From: CAVYGM01 sp963768025
Lineage (GTDB): Bacteria > Bacteroidota > Bacteroidia > Cytophagales > Spirosomataceae
Direction: 5' to 3'
Length of the DNA stretch: 64,000 bases
NCBI GenBank assembly: GCA_963768025.1
Contig: CAVYGM010000018.1
Span: 61,339 to 125,338, forward strand
In this document: in pieces, positions 1-8,943 of the stretch
Layout: each line of letters begins with the position of its first letter
Position numbering within the stretch: position 1 is the first letter of the stretch
Notes under the pieces: model-generated
The model's database searches: none
Seen by the model: only the letters and a program-made list of their open reading frames with translations
Told to the model about the DNA's origin: nothing
Made by a program: the position numbers and the translations under genes

Positions 1-1596
1 CACGCCCGAGTAGCCGGGGCGCACCGGGTTTGGGAATATCATGATGCTTTGCAGAGAAGGAGCCGGGGCCGTGGCATCGGCTCGGTACGAAACCATACCC
101 TTGGGGGTATCTACGAACAAGCGACCTTCCGCGTCGGCGAATTGCAGCGCCAGGATCTGGTCAGCCGGTAATGGGCTATTCCCGGCCGTAAACTGACGGA
201 TCAGGCGGGTGCCGTCGGAATTGAAAAGGTACAGGCCATTGCGGGTACCCACCCACTTCCGGTTCCCCGGTTCCGTCACAATTGCCGTGCTGAATTCGGT
301 GCTCAATAACCGCCTTTGGCCAAATAGTGGGAAAACGGCATTTACATTTCCACCGGCAAGCACGCCATCGGGCACAAAGTACCCTACGCCCCGGTCGGCC
401 GCAAACCAGATCAGCCCATCCCTATCCAGGGAGAGGCTGTTAACTTGGGAAGAGGGTAGCCCGCCGTTGTTGGGCGAGGTGGTAAGGTACCGCTGGGTGC
501 TAGCATTTTTTACCAAAATTCCTCCCCCCAGGCTTAGGGGTAGCCGTGCCCATTGGTTGCCGTTCCGATCGATAAGCAGGGAATCGGAGCGGGTAGTAAT
601 GGTAGTATCCGTAGTGGTTGGGCTATACGACCGATAGGAGCCTTCGTAGTTGCTGACCAGCCCGGAGCGGGCATCGGCGATCCAGATGCTGTTGGCGGCA
701 TCCAATATAGCCTCCCGTGGATTAACGATCAGCGCATCTCGAAACCCCGTCACCTGATCCTGCGGACTCAGCACCACCACGCGGCTGTCGAGGGAAGCCA
801 GGAGCCGGTCGCGGACTAGTCGGAACGTATAGCGCGCGCTCGTGGCCGGGTAGGCGATTTGCCAGGTCGAGTTGATTCTCCGAAAAATTCCCTCCCCTGC
901 CTTTCCGGCATAGAGGGCATTTTGGTAAACGGCAATGGACGTAGCGGAAAAAGGAGTGGGAACAGCTTGCCAGTTTCCGTAAAATTGTCGGTTGGTAGTA
1001 GCGGCCATAGACGTGCGCAGAATCCCCTGTGAAGTGAGTGCATACAGGCTATCGGTGGTAAAAGCGATGCCGGTGACGGTCACTTCGGCCCCTTCCTTTC
1101 CTATGTAGCGGTAGCTCTCCTTTACCTCCCGACGACCCGGATCGAGCACTACGATGCCAAAAGAAGTGGCTAGGTAAGCCAGATTGTCCCGAAAGGTGAT
1201 TTGGCCGGTGCGTCGGTCGGCGGGCAGGGTGGTGGCATCGCGCAGGAGTGGCCATTCGACGATGTCCCGCGGCTCGCCGTTGTCATTGAGGTACATCAGG
1301 TCCAGGTTGCCGTTGCGATAGCTGAGCAGGAGGAGTTGCTGGGCCGGATTATAGGCTATGCTGCTGATGCCGGTGTCGTGCAGTCCGTTGATTTTGGAAT
1401 AAAGAAAGGTACTATCCTGCTCGGGCTCGTAGCTGAACAGGCCATTGTAGGTAGCCACGAAGAAGCGATTCTGAATCTGCTCCACGTGCAAAGCCGAAAG
1501 ATAGCTGAAATGGGTTTGCCACCCTCCCAGAGGTATTTCCTGCGCGTGCGCCCCGGTTTTCCAGAAGATCAGAAAGAAAAGAATCGCTTTTTTCAT
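1..1596 (-). CDS. porZ: Type IX secretion protein PorZ, N-terminal 532 residues (3' end outside window)
   Basis: An uninterrupted minus-strand frame of 532 codons runs from the ATG at 1596 off the left edge. Residues 1-18 form a signal peptide ending AHA-Q. The mature start, with GGWQTHFSYLSALHVEQ followed by FVATYNGLFSY, matches the N-terminal propeller of PorZ, and repeated NGLYLFN/GLIWFAADRGVG blades continue as in two-component-regulator-type propellers. In the known family PorZ is a surface protein of the type IX attachment complex that works with the sortase PorU and delivers anionic LPS. The frame reaches IFPNPVRPGYSG at the edge, which looks like the start of the C-terminal beta-sandwich. 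Its ATG overlaps the yjbQ stop (ATGA), so the two are probably co-transcribed. Intact here; only the end is missing. Confidence 0.85.
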   Translation of the reverse strand, partial: MKKAILFFLIFWKTGAHAQEIPLGGWQTHFSYLSALHVEQIQNRFFVATYNGLFSYEPEQDSTFLYSKINGLHDTGISSIAYNPAQQLLLLSYRNGNLDLMYLNDNGEPRDIVEWPLLRDATTLPADRRTGQITFRDNLAYLATSFGIVVLDPGRREVKESYRYIGKEGAEVTVTGIAFTTDSLYALTSQGILRTSMAATTNRQFYGNWQAVPTPFSATSIAVYQNALYAGKAGEGIFRRINSTWQIAYPATSARYTFRLVRDRLLASLDSRVVVLSPQDQVTGFRDALIVNPREAILDAANSIWIADARSGLVSNYEGSYRSYSPTTTDTTITTRSDSLLIDRNGNQWARLPLSLGGGILVKNASTQRYLTTSPNNGGLPSSQVNSLSLDRDGLIWFAADRGVGYFVPDGVLAGGNVNAVFPLFGQRRLLSTEFSTAIVTEPGNRKWVGTRNGLYLFNSDGTRLIRQFTAGNSPLPADQILALQFADAEGRLFVDTPKGMVSYRADATAPAPSLQSIMIFPNPVRPGYSGV

Positions 1597-2015
1597 ATCC
1601 CGTACGCAGTAAGCACGAGGCTGCGACCGGAGGCCCGGTTGCGGTGCTCACACAAGTAAACGCCCTGCCAGATTCCCAGGTTCAGCTGTCCGTTTGTAAT
1701 GGGGACTGTCACTGCGTTTCCTAGTAGCGAGGCTTTCAGGTGAGCGGGCATATCGTCGCTTCCCTCATAGTCGTGCTGGTAGTAAGGAGCGTTTTCGGGC
1801 ACCATCTTGTTGAAATGGCTTTCAAAATCCAGCCGCACCGTGGGGTCGGCGTTTTCATTGATGGTCAGGCTGGCGGAGGTATGCTTGATAAACACGTGGA
1901 GCAGCCCGGTATTTATCTGCCGTATGTCGGGAAACTCCCGGACCAGTCGGTCCGTGATTAAATGAAAACCCCTCGGATAGGAGGGGAGTTTGAATTCATG
2001 TTGAAACACCAGCAT
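1593..2015 (-). CDS. yjbQ: YjbQ/UPF0047 family protein (secondary thiamine-phosphate synthase family)
   Basis: A 140-residue protein, the normal length for UPF0047. The family signature HTSASLTINENADP is present at about residues 46-59, followed by the conserved end region LGIWQGVYLCEHRN. Members are small trimeric soluble proteins; some have weak thiamine phosphate synthase activity, and the true role is unsettled. The stop overlaps the start of porZ by four bases, and the start lies 8 bases after the Crp/Fnr stop, so the three minus-strand genes probably form one transcript. The link of yjbQ to a secretion gene is most likely just positional. Confidence 0.85.
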   Translation of the reverse strand: MLVFQHEFKLPSYPRGFHLITDRLVREFPDIRQINTGLLHVFIKHTSASLTINENADPTVRLDFESHFNKMVPENAPYYQHDYEGSDDMPAHLKASLLGNAVTVPITNGQLNLGIWQGVYLCEHRNRASGRSLVLTAYGI

Positions 2016-2023
2016 GGCTTCCG

Positions 2024-2590
2024 TTATTTTGCCAGTTCTCCCCGCATCTGATTTAGCTCCACGGGATTTATCCGAAGGAAAGAAGCCAATATTTTCGTCG
2101 GAATTTCGTCCATCAATCCTGGATATTCTTCGTTGAACAACTGAAACCGGGAGCGGATGTCCTGCATTCCCACCATACGTCCGAAGGCTCTTTGCTGTTG
2201 GACTTCTTCCAGTAGCTTCTGCACGAGCTTGGTCCAGGCCGGAATCTGATCGTACATTTTGATAAGATCCTCGTAGCGGAGGGTCAGCAAATGGCAGTTG
2301 GTAACGGCCTGAATGTTTTCGGTAGAGGGAGCCTGGTACCGGAAACTATCCGGAAGTACGGCAATATGGCCTTTTGGGATAAAGTAACGCGTCACCTCGC
2401 CGTCCTGATCGAAGTGTAGTACCCGGAGGGTTCCCTCCATCACAAAGCCAATGGTACGGCATATGTTTCCTTCCCTTAATAGATAGTCCCCTTCTTCCAG
2501 CTGGATTTCGCGCAGGGAAGACTCCAAAGTTTGGAACTGGGATTCAGATAAATTGATGTAGGATTCAAGAAAGTTTTTTAGTAGTTCCAT
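2024..2590 (-). CDS. Crp/Fnr family transcriptional regulator
   Basis: 188 residues. Residues about 25-115 form a cyclic-nucleotide-binding-like beta roll (EGDYLLREGNICRTIGFVMEGTLRV). The C-terminal part, ending ILASFLRINPVELNQMRGEL, holds the short winged-helix end usual in Bacteroidota Crp-like regulators. The glycine-arginine pocket of true cAMP binding proteins is not evident, so the ligand is unknown. It is the first gene of the unit that continues with yjbQ and porZ. Function as a regulator is from family membership; targets cannot be read from the sequence. Confidence 0.8.
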   Translation of the reverse strand: MELLKNFLESYINLSESQFQTLESSLREIQLEEGDYLLREGNICRTIGFVMEGTLRVLHFDQDGEVTRYFIPKGHIAVLPDSFRYQAPSTENIQAVTNCHLLTLRYEDLIKMYDQIPAWTKLVQKLLEEVQQQRAFGRMVGMQDIRSRFQLFNEEYPGLMDEIPTKILASFLRINPVELNQMRGELAK

Positions 2591-2656
2591 AACGAATCAA
2601 AAACACATAAAATCGGCCTGGGTTAGGAATGAACAACAAGTTGTATTCTAGTAAAG

Positions 2657-4543
2657 TTAAGGTTTATTTTCAACAGTAACTACGGCTAGCCCACGGCTTG
2701 TTCCAGTTCCACAAGCATTTTTTAGCGAGCTTATCGTAAACTGGGTGGTGGTGGTGGGCGAAACCGTTATTAAGTACGGATTTAGAAACGTTCCCTGAAT
2801 CGCACTGCCGTCCGACAGCGTAAAAGACCAGGGGGGGAGACCGTTCTTGAATTTCAATCGGATGCGCGTCGAGTTCCCCCCTGAAATAATGCTTTGTCCT
2901 GATACTTCACCAATAGCTACGTTGGGAGCCACCACTTTCAGCTCCATGGGTTCGCTTGCCGAGGCTGGTGCCGTGGACACGATCCGGATGCGGTGCGTAC
3001 TGATCGTGTCGCGCTGGTAGGGGGGAGTGACGGTGACCTTCAGGGGGCTTTCCTTGCCGGTAGTTGGCATGTCCACAAACCTCCCGGTACTGTCCGCGAT
3101 CTGTACCATAAATTTGTTGGCGGCGTAAAACCGGCCGGTGGTCTTAAACGGGATGCTGATTTCGCCTCCGGAACATATCAGGTTTTGGGAAAGTCTTTCC
3201 ATGCTGATGGTGGAGGGGGGTACATCCACCGACACGTACGCACTACCCGAGAAGGTACCTACTCCACAAAGCCCCCCCGCCGAGGTGATTTTGTAGAGGG
3301 TGGTGTTGTAAGGGCTTACTTTTACCGGATAGGGGGTGGTCAGGATGTTGTTTTCGTAGGTACCATCGGAAAGGAGCACAAACCACGGCCCCCCACCCTG
3401 AAAACGAACGGAAAGTTCGGCGTTTCCGCCTTCCTTCAACTTGATGGTGTCGCTTTGCAATACCACCTGCGTAGGCGCGGCTATGGTGATGGTCGTACTG
3501 TCGCTGATGAGCTGAGGGGATGAGGATATTACCCGCAGCTTGTATTCGCCCGTAGGGGTGCCGAGGGGTACCTTGGCCATAATGGGCCCGGCGGAGTCAG
3601 AAGGGGAAATGGTTTTGAATATTCCGTCCCGATCCGAAATCTGCACCAGGAAATTATTTCCGGCCTTGTAGCTACCCGTAGCGTTGAACGAAACCTGAAA
3701 GGGGGTATTGGTACATACCCGGTACCCTTTTGCGGCGTCTTTCAGCGCCAGGCGAGGTTCGGGATTAGCATCCACGTTCACAATCACGCTTCCCTCCGTG
3801 GTTCCGCTTCCGCAGGCGTTGGATACCCCGGTAAGCGTATACGTTTGAATTTTTTCGGGTTTTACCGAAAAATAGTACGGGTTGCTCAGCGTCTGTGCTA
3901 CGGTGGTTCCGTCGGACAGCTGAAAAGACCAGGGACCTGCACCGGACAGACTCACCCGCAACTGGGCGTCTTGCCCCGGCATGATCCGCGAGGAGTTGGA
4001 CCCGTCGGCGGTTTCGAGCCTGGCGCCTGGGGTGGGCAGCAACCGGATGGGTACTTCGGTGCCGGTGATTGCCGGACTCGTCGAAACCACCCGAAGGCGA
4101 TACAGATGCCCTCCCTTTTTATCAGCCGGAATGACGGCCTGGATGGGGCCACTTTTTGCGTTGGAAGCAATCACCACGAAATTTCCCGAGGCATCCACCA
4201 GCTGCACGGAAAAAGTATTGTCAGGATTAAAAGGCCCCTGAGTACCAAAAGGCACCGATACCATACTACCCGCGCACACCGACCAAAACGAAACGTCGCC
4301 CGTTTGAATGGTGGTAACCCGGGAGGTGTCAATTTGAGGTATTCCAAATTGTCCGGTATTGGTATCGGGCTGAATGATAGGCAATTGATTGAGGTTAAGC
4401 GGTGTGACTTTGTTTCGTCCCTCCTGGCTGTTCGTAAGAGTGGTGTCGGGTTGCGGTTCTACGGGGATTACCTGCGCTTCGGCTAGCCCGCACATCCACG
4501 AAAGAAAACCAAAAACAACCACTATCAAATATACTCTGACCAT
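2657..4543 (-). CDS. Secreted protein with three tandem two-domain beta-sandwich repeats
   Basis: I choose the ATG at 4543: it gives a clean signal peptide (MVRVYLIVVVFGFLSWMCG, then LAEA) and about 628 residues. A TTG at 4588 would put charged and polar residues ahead of it. After a spacer the chain has three copies of a two-part unit. Part one starts with a cysteine block (SVCAGSMVSVPFGTQG, RVCTNTPFQVSFNATG, LICSGGEISIPFKTTG) and ends in RLRVVSTSPA, KLRVISSSPQ and RIRIVSTAPA. Part two has GPWSFQLSDGT or a variant and ends CGSGT, CGVGT or CGTGT. They look like Ig-like surface domains, each pair with two conserved cysteines. No type IX sorting domain is visible at the C-terminus (VVTVENKP). 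Function unknown; possibly adhesive. Confidence 0.75.
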   Translation of the reverse strand: MVRVYLIVVVFGFLSWMCGLAEAQVIPVEPQPDTTLTNSQEGRNKVTPLNLNQLPIIQPDTNTGQFGIPQIDTSRVTTIQTGDVSFWSVCAGSMVSVPFGTQGPFNPDNTFSVQLVDASGNFVVIASNAKSGPIQAVIPADKKGGHLYRLRVVSTSPAITGTEVPIRLLPTPGARLETADGSNSSRIMPGQDAQLRVSLSGAGPWSFQLSDGTTVAQTLSNPYYFSVKPEKIQTYTLTGVSNACGSGTTEGSVIVNVDANPEPRLALKDAAKGYRVCTNTPFQVSFNATGSYKAGNNFLVQISDRDGIFKTISPSDSAGPIMAKVPLGTPTGEYKLRVISSSPQLISDSTTITIAAPTQVVLQSDTIKLKEGGNAELSVRFQGGGPWFVLLSDGTYENNILTTPYPVKVSPYNTTLYKITSAGGLCGVGTFSGSAYVSVDVPPSTISMERLSQNLICSGGEISIPFKTTGRFYAANKFMVQIADSTGRFVDMPTTGKESPLKVTVTPPYQRDTISTHRIRIVSTAPASASEPMELKVVAPNVAIGEVSGQSIISGGNSTRIRLKFKNGLPPWSFTLSDGSAIQGTFLNPYLITVSPTTTTQFTISSLKNACGTGTSRGLAVVTVENKP

Positions 4544-4665
4544 AATAAAAGGGGTGACACTAATCTTTGAAACGAAAAAAAAGGACAATACGTAAGTGAA
4601 TGCCCCATAAAATTACCAAGGTCAAAACCGCTCCGCTGCCCTGCTTCCCCGCAGGAGTAAACTGG

Positions 4666-5376
4666 TTAGTTGAGGGCCACCAAACGGTTCCCCCTCAAAA
4701 TAGGCACAACATCGTACATATCCGTTTGCAGCGAATAGGATATGTCTTTCTGAATCCCCAACCGCTGCAGGCGCCGTACGTGAGAAGAGTTGGCTACGTA
4801 CCCCAGGAGGTTATTTCTACCTTGATTATAGAGGTGCTGGGCCATCAGAGCGGCGTCTTCCACCAGTATAAAATCATCCTTGAGCGCCTCGGCCAGGGCT
4901 CCGGCGAACAGGGTGTCTTCCAGGTTGGGGCGGCCTTTCCAGCCCGCACACAGCACCAATATGTCATATTGTTCCGAACGCAACTGATTCACCAGGGCCC
5001 CCAGGTTCAAAAAAGCCCCCACCATTACTTTGACTGCGTCAGGCTTGGCTTTGGCGATCGACAGCGTGCCGTTGGTGGTGGTCATGGCTACGTGGGAGCC
5101 AATGAGCCTTTCCGACATATAGCTGAAAGGGGAGTTGTCCAGGTCAAAACCCTCTACCTTCATCGCGTTGCGCTCGGCAGCGGCGAAGTACCCCTTTTCC
5201 TGTAAAGCTTTGCACTCCTCAATGGTAGCTACCGGGGTAATGCTCTTTACCCCGTAAGCCAGAGCCGTCACCATGCAGGATGTGGCCCTAAAAATGTCCG
5301 CTACCACCACGATCACGTTGTCAAGCTGGTGTAGATGTAGTAAATCGGGGGTTAAGCAGACGTCAAGTTGTTTCAT
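4666..5376 (-). CDS. comB: 2-phosphosulfolactate phosphatase (ComB family)
   Basis: 236 residues, the usual ComB length. The family motifs VVVADIFRATS (near residue 25) and TTTNGT (near residue 100) are present, as is LCAGWKGRPNLEDTLFAG. ComB hydrolyses (2R)-phosphosulfolactate in coenzyme M synthesis of archaea; bacterial members occur widely without that pathway, so the physiological substrate here is uncertain. It sits 16 bases after gcvT in the same direction and may share its transcript. No other sulfolactate or coenzyme M gene is in the window. Confidence 0.85.
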   Translation of the reverse strand: MKQLDVCLTPDLLHLHQLDNVIVVVADIFRATSCMVTALAYGVKSITPVATIEECKALQEKGYFAAAERNAMKVEGFDLDNSPFSYMSERLIGSHVAMTTTNGTLSIAKAKPDAVKVMVGAFLNLGALVNQLRSEQYDILVLCAGWKGRPNLEDTLFAGALAEALKDDFILVEDAALMAQHLYNQGRNNLLGYVANSSHVRRLQRLGIQKDISYSLQTDMYDVVPILRGNRLVALN

Positions 5377-5392
5377 ACGGAACGATTCAAAT

Positions 5393-6472
5393 TTATTTTA
5401 CAAATGGTAATTTCGCAACCTGCGCTTTGAGTAATTTTTCCCGAACCTTCACATAAATCTCGGTACCGGGTTTGGCGTATTCAACCGGCACGTACCCCAT
5501 GCCTATGCCTTTCTGTAAAGTAGGGGATTGGCTTCCCGAAGTAACTTCGCCAATGTGGGTACCCTCAGCGGTACACAGCTCGTAGTGGCTGCGGGGAATG
5601 CCCCGGTCTATCATCTCAAAGCCCACCAGTTTGCGCTTCATTCCCGCCTCTTTCTGGGCTTTCAGGTCCTTTGAATTGATAAAATCCTTACTGAACTTGG
5701 TCACCCAGCCCAGGCCTGCTTCCAGCGGTGAAGTAACGTCGTCGATGTCGTTGCCGTACAGGCAGTACCCTTTTTCGAGGCGTAGGGTATCGCGGGCACC
5801 AAGGCCAATGGGCTTGATGTCGAACTCCGCCCCGGCTTCAAAAATCGCATCCCACATCGCCTTGGCGTCCTGGGCCTCTACGTAGATCTCAAATCCCCCC
5901 GAGCCGGTGTAGCCCGTAGCCGATATGATGACATCGTCAATCCCGGCCAGGCTGCCCTTGGTAAAGGTATAGTATTCCATCGCCGACAGATCCAGATCAG
6001 TCAATTTCTGTAAGGTAGCCGTAGCCTTGGGACCCTGAACGGCCAGCAGGCACAGGCGATCGGATACGTTTTCCATGTCCACCCCTGCGGTGTTGTGGCT
6101 CATGATCCAGTCCCAGTCTTTCTCTATGTTGGAGGCATTCACCACCAGGTAGTATTCGTTTTCGTTGTAGCGATACACCAGCAGGTCGTCCACTACTCCT
6201 CCGCTGGCATTGGGCAGGTAGCTATACTGGACCTTGCCATCAAAAAGCGCCGAGGCATCGTTGGCCGAAACCCGCTGGATCAGATCCAGTGCGCCGGGGC
6301 CTTTCACCACGAATTCGCCCATGTGTGATACGTCGAACACCCCCACGCCGTTCCGGATGGTGTGGTGCTCTTCCAGGTCGGAAGAATAACGAACCGGCAT
6401 CTCAAAACCGGCAAAGGGCACTATTTTGGCCCCAAGATTTACATGGACGTCGTGGAGGGGAATCTTTTTCAT
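5393..6472 (-). CDS. gcvT: Aminomethyltransferase, glycine cleavage system T protein
   Basis: Choosing the ATG at 6472 gives MKKIPLHDVHVNLGAKIVPF, the standard GcvT N-terminus, and 359 residues; the longer open frame to 6553 would add an unrelated tail. Conserved segments include GVFDVSHMGEF, VDDLLVYRYNE, SATGYTGSGGFEIY and the C-terminal GEVTSGSQSP. GcvT transfers the aminomethyl carbon from lipoyl-GcvH to tetrahydrofolate, releasing ammonia. gcvH and gcvP are not in the window. Followed closely by comB. Intact. Confidence 0.95.
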   Translation of the reverse strand: MKKIPLHDVHVNLGAKIVPFAGFEMPVRYSSDLEEHHTIRNGVGVFDVSHMGEFVVKGPGALDLIQRVSANDASALFDGKVQYSYLPNASGGVVDDLLVYRYNENEYYLVVNASNIEKDWDWIMSHNTAGVDMENVSDRLCLLAVQGPKATATLQKLTDLDLSAMEYYTFTKGSLAGIDDVIISATGYTGSGGFEIYVEAQDAKAMWDAIFEAGAEFDIKPIGLGARDTLRLEKGYCLYGNDIDDVTSPLEAGLGWVTKFSKDFINSKDLKAQKEAGMKRKLVGFEMIDRGIPRSHYELCTAEGTHIGEVTSGSQSPTLQKGIGMGYVPVEYAKPGTEIYVKVREKLLKAQVAKLPFVK

Positions 6473-6679
6473 TGGAATAGTAAAGTTTTGATGAAGGCAG
6501 CTGGGTATGGTAAGGAACAGCACTGCCGTGCAAAAGTAGGAAAAGCGAATCAAAGGCTAGCGTTTTCAAATCAGAATTGAGCGAATGCCGCTTCCTGCAA
6601 AATCATAAAGAGGTAAATTTCTGTTCAGATATGGAAAATTTACTTACCTTATTTTCAAATCTAACTCTATTTTCTCCGT

Positions 6680-7138
6680 ATGAAAAAAGCACTTTTATTT
6701 CTTGTTTATATCTTATTTCAAGGCAGTCTACTCCACGCGCAGAAACAGATTGCCCGTTCGGCGCAGGCACCGGAGCCCATCGGACCCTACAGTCAGGGGG
6801 TAGCGGCCAACGGGATGCTATTTGTGGCCGGGCAGCTGGGCATTGATCCCGCTACCCGAAAATTGGTAGAAGGAGGGCTGGAAAAAGAAGTCCCGCGGAT
6901 TATGGAGAACATCAAAGCCATTCTGGCTGCACAAGGAATGAACCTTACGCATATAGTGAATACCACTATTTTCATGAAGGATTTGAAGCAGTTTGGTAAA
7001 GTGAACGAGTTGTACGCTACCTATTTTACTAGTGAGTTTCCGGCCCGTACCACCGTGGGTGTGGCTGATCTGCCGGCGGGAGCGGGGATTGAGATTGCGG
7101 TGGTAGCGGCCGTTCCTCCGCGCAAACGCAAAAAATAA
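6680..7138 (+). CDS. RidA family protein with signal peptide (exported enamine/imine deaminase)
   Basis: 152 residues. Residues 1-20 (MKKALLFLVYILFQGSLLHA) are a signal peptide; the rest is a full RidA/YjgF domain beginning APEPIGPYSQGV. The catalytic arginine segment FPARTTVGVADLPAGAGIEI is intact, so deaminase activity on 2-aminoacrylate-type enamines is plausible. Cytosolic RidA protects PLP enzymes; export to the periplasm means a different substrate or role. Transcribed alone, diverging from gcvT, and ended by a strong hairpin at 7137-7167. Confidence 0.88.
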   Translation: MKKALLFLVYILFQGSLLHAQKQIARSAQAPEPIGPYSQGVAANGMLFVAGQLGIDPATRKLVEGGLEKEVPRIMENIKAILAAQGMNLTHIVNTTIFMKDLKQFGKVNELYATYFTSEFPARTTVGVADLPAGAGIEIAVVAAVPPRKRKK

Positions 7139-7167
7139 AGCGATCCGTTTGGGGTCGCTTTATTTTT
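7137..7167 (+). terminator. Rho-independent terminator after ridA-like gene
   Basis: Hairpin AAAGCGATCC / GGGGTCGCTTT with a GTTT loop directly at the stop codon, followed by ATTTTTG. It lies between convergent genes (ridA-like + and acp -). Confidence 0.8.
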
Positions 7168-7192
7168 GTAGGAACATTAACTTGTACTATTC

Positions 7193-7426
7193 CTAGGCCG
7201 TAACGGATTGTTGCTCCTGCAGATAATTCATCAGGCTACGGATAGTGGTGATACTGGCGTAGTCCTCATCGGGGATAGCAATGGAAAACTCCTGCTCAAG
7301 CTGCATCATCATGTCTACCAGATCAAGGCTGTCAAAACCTAGGTCTTTAACAAAATGCGCGTCGTCTTTGATGGCCGATGGCTCAATGCCAAAATTGCTC
7401 AGAATGGTAATAATGCGTTGCTTCAT
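7193..7426 (-). CDS. Acyl carrier protein
   Basis: 77 residues, acidic, with the phosphopantetheine attachment motif LGFDSLDLVDM (Ser33). The four-helix ACP pattern is clear. It stands alone, with no fatty acid or polyketide synthase genes beside it, and differs in context from the housekeeping acpP-fabF pair. It may serve a specialised acylation; the partner enzyme cannot be told from here. Confidence 0.88.
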   Translation of the reverse strand: MKQRIITILSNFGIEPSAIKDDAHFVKDLGFDSLDLVDMMMQLEQEFSIAIPDEDYASITTIRSLMNYLQEQQSVTA

Positions 7427-8177
7427 GGGTGTTATGGATTTGTAGAAGTAGTATTTTTGACTGATTTCTATTTTCTAAAACGAAAATTCAATACTGATAG
7501 TACCATTCAAAAGTACAAAACGTTCCCAGAGGCGAAAAAATTATTAAACGGTTTATTTTTCAGGAATTTATAAATTTTATTCCTCCATTTCGCCTAAAAT
7601 TTTTATACCAAATTAAATGGGTTTATTACAATTAGTCCGCTTTAAATAAGATGAGTCAGGTATATTCCGGTATAGAGACGAAGAGTTTTGGGACGAGCTG
7701 GCCAAATCGGCAGCTACCGTCCACGTGCATCTTCGGGACGAAGAGCCTGCGCTAGTTTAAAATTTTTATTCAAAATCGTAAAAGCCCATATGACTTTTGT
7801 TATATCCTATGGAATAGCCAAGGGAGTTACAAAACATATGTGACGATGGTAGTATAACAGTATCGGTGGTTCAAAGGCCGTCAAGTAGGGATACATTCCC
7901 TTTTCGGATGCATTTTAGGAGGAATGCAATTGTAATTTTTGCAGGAAACGGAGGCTGAGTACTTTTGCACTGGAGCAGGTAGCAAGTAGGTAATGCCTTT
8001 CAACGAGGAGCACCAACAGAGATGATGTCCCCTGGACAGGACTCCATGAGTAGAAAATTTGAAATGGGCTGTTTAACTCTTTTGATCAGGGAATATTAAA
8101 ATCCGGCCCTCCGCTGCTTTTACTACCTCTGACGCTGCTTACTTACTGTTGAACAACCTAACCGATTAAAAATACCA
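7427..8177. other. Intergenic region, 751 bp, with a short coding relic
   Basis: AT-rich non-coding stretch upstream of the NIPSNAP gene. At 7650-7760 on the + strand there is a 36-codon open segment without a start (reading FRYRDEEFWDELAK and VHVHLRDEEPALV before TAA) whose composition is protein-like; it may be the 3' relic of a lost gene. I recognise no family. No tRNA-like fold or repeat was seen in the rest. Confidence 0.4.
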
Positions 8178-8933
8178 ATGACTCCAAAACAAGGATTATT
8201 TCTCATGCTTATAGCAGGAGCTTTTTTTACGATGAATGTTTCAGCCCAGAAATCCAAGGCAGAGCCCAGGCTCTACGAAATGCGGGTATACTACTGCGAA
8301 CCGGGTCGCCTTGATGCCTTGCTCACCCGCTTCCGGGACCATACTACCCGGATTTTTGAAAAACACGGCATGACCAACGTGGGGTACTGGCTACCGATCG
8401 ACAATACCGACAACAAACTGGTGTACGTGCTTTCCTACCCTGATCTGGCCGCTCGGGATGCTTCCTGGAAGGCGTTTTCCAGCGATCCCGAGTGGAAAAA
8501 AGTAGCCGAAGATTCGCAAAAGGATGGCAAAATAGTGGCCAAGGTAGTAAGTACCTACATGCACGAAACCGATTTTTCGTTTCCCATGAAGGTAAAAGGA
8601 TCAAATCCCGACCGGGTGTATGAGCTGAGAACCTACTATACCGTTCCCGGTAAACTCCCCGACCTGCTGGCTCGCTTCCGCAATCATACCACCCGCCTAT
8701 TCAAAAAGCATGGCATGACCAATCTCAACTACTGGGTACCCGACAAGATTGACAATCAGCTGATTTATATGCTGGCGCACGACAGCGCAGCGGCGGGTAA
8801 GAAATCGTTCGATGATTTCCGGGAAGACCCCAAGTGGGTGAAGGCGCGGGATGAGTCAGAAAAAAACGGGAAGATTGTGGAAAAGGTAGAGTCAATCTTT
8901 ATGAAAGCGACCGACTTTTCCCCCATTCGATAA
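8178..8933 (+). CDS. Exported protein with two NIPSNAP domains
   Basis: 251 residues. A signal peptide (cleavage near NVSAQ) is followed by two homologous NIPSNAP/ferredoxin-like halves: LYEMRVYYCEPGRLDALLTRF and VYELRTYYTVPGKLPDLLARF (each about 105 residues), both with HTTR(I/L)F(E/K)KHGMTN and ending MHETDFS / MKATDFS. NIPSNAP domains are dimeric alpha-beta barrels of uncertain function. First gene of a + strand cluster; the next start is 10 bases downstream. The tandem copy makes a pseudo-dimer in one chain. Confidence 0.85.
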   Translation: MTPKQGLFLMLIAGAFFTMNVSAQKSKAEPRLYEMRVYYCEPGRLDALLTRFRDHTTRIFEKHGMTNVGYWLPIDNTDNKLVYVLSYPDLAARDASWKAFSSDPEWKKVAEDSQKDGKIVAKVVSTYMHETDFSFPMKVKGSNPDRVYELRTYYTVPGKLPDLLARFRNHTTRLFKKHGMTNLNYWVPDKIDNQLIYMLAHDSAAAGKKSFDDFREDPKWVKARDESEKNGKIVEKVESIFMKATDFSPIR

Positions 8934-8943
8934 GTAGTGTAAA

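Noticed and set aside
3845..4486. Long + strand frame opposite the three-repeat secreted protein
   Set aside because: Shadow of a real minus-strand gene; no recognisable sequence.
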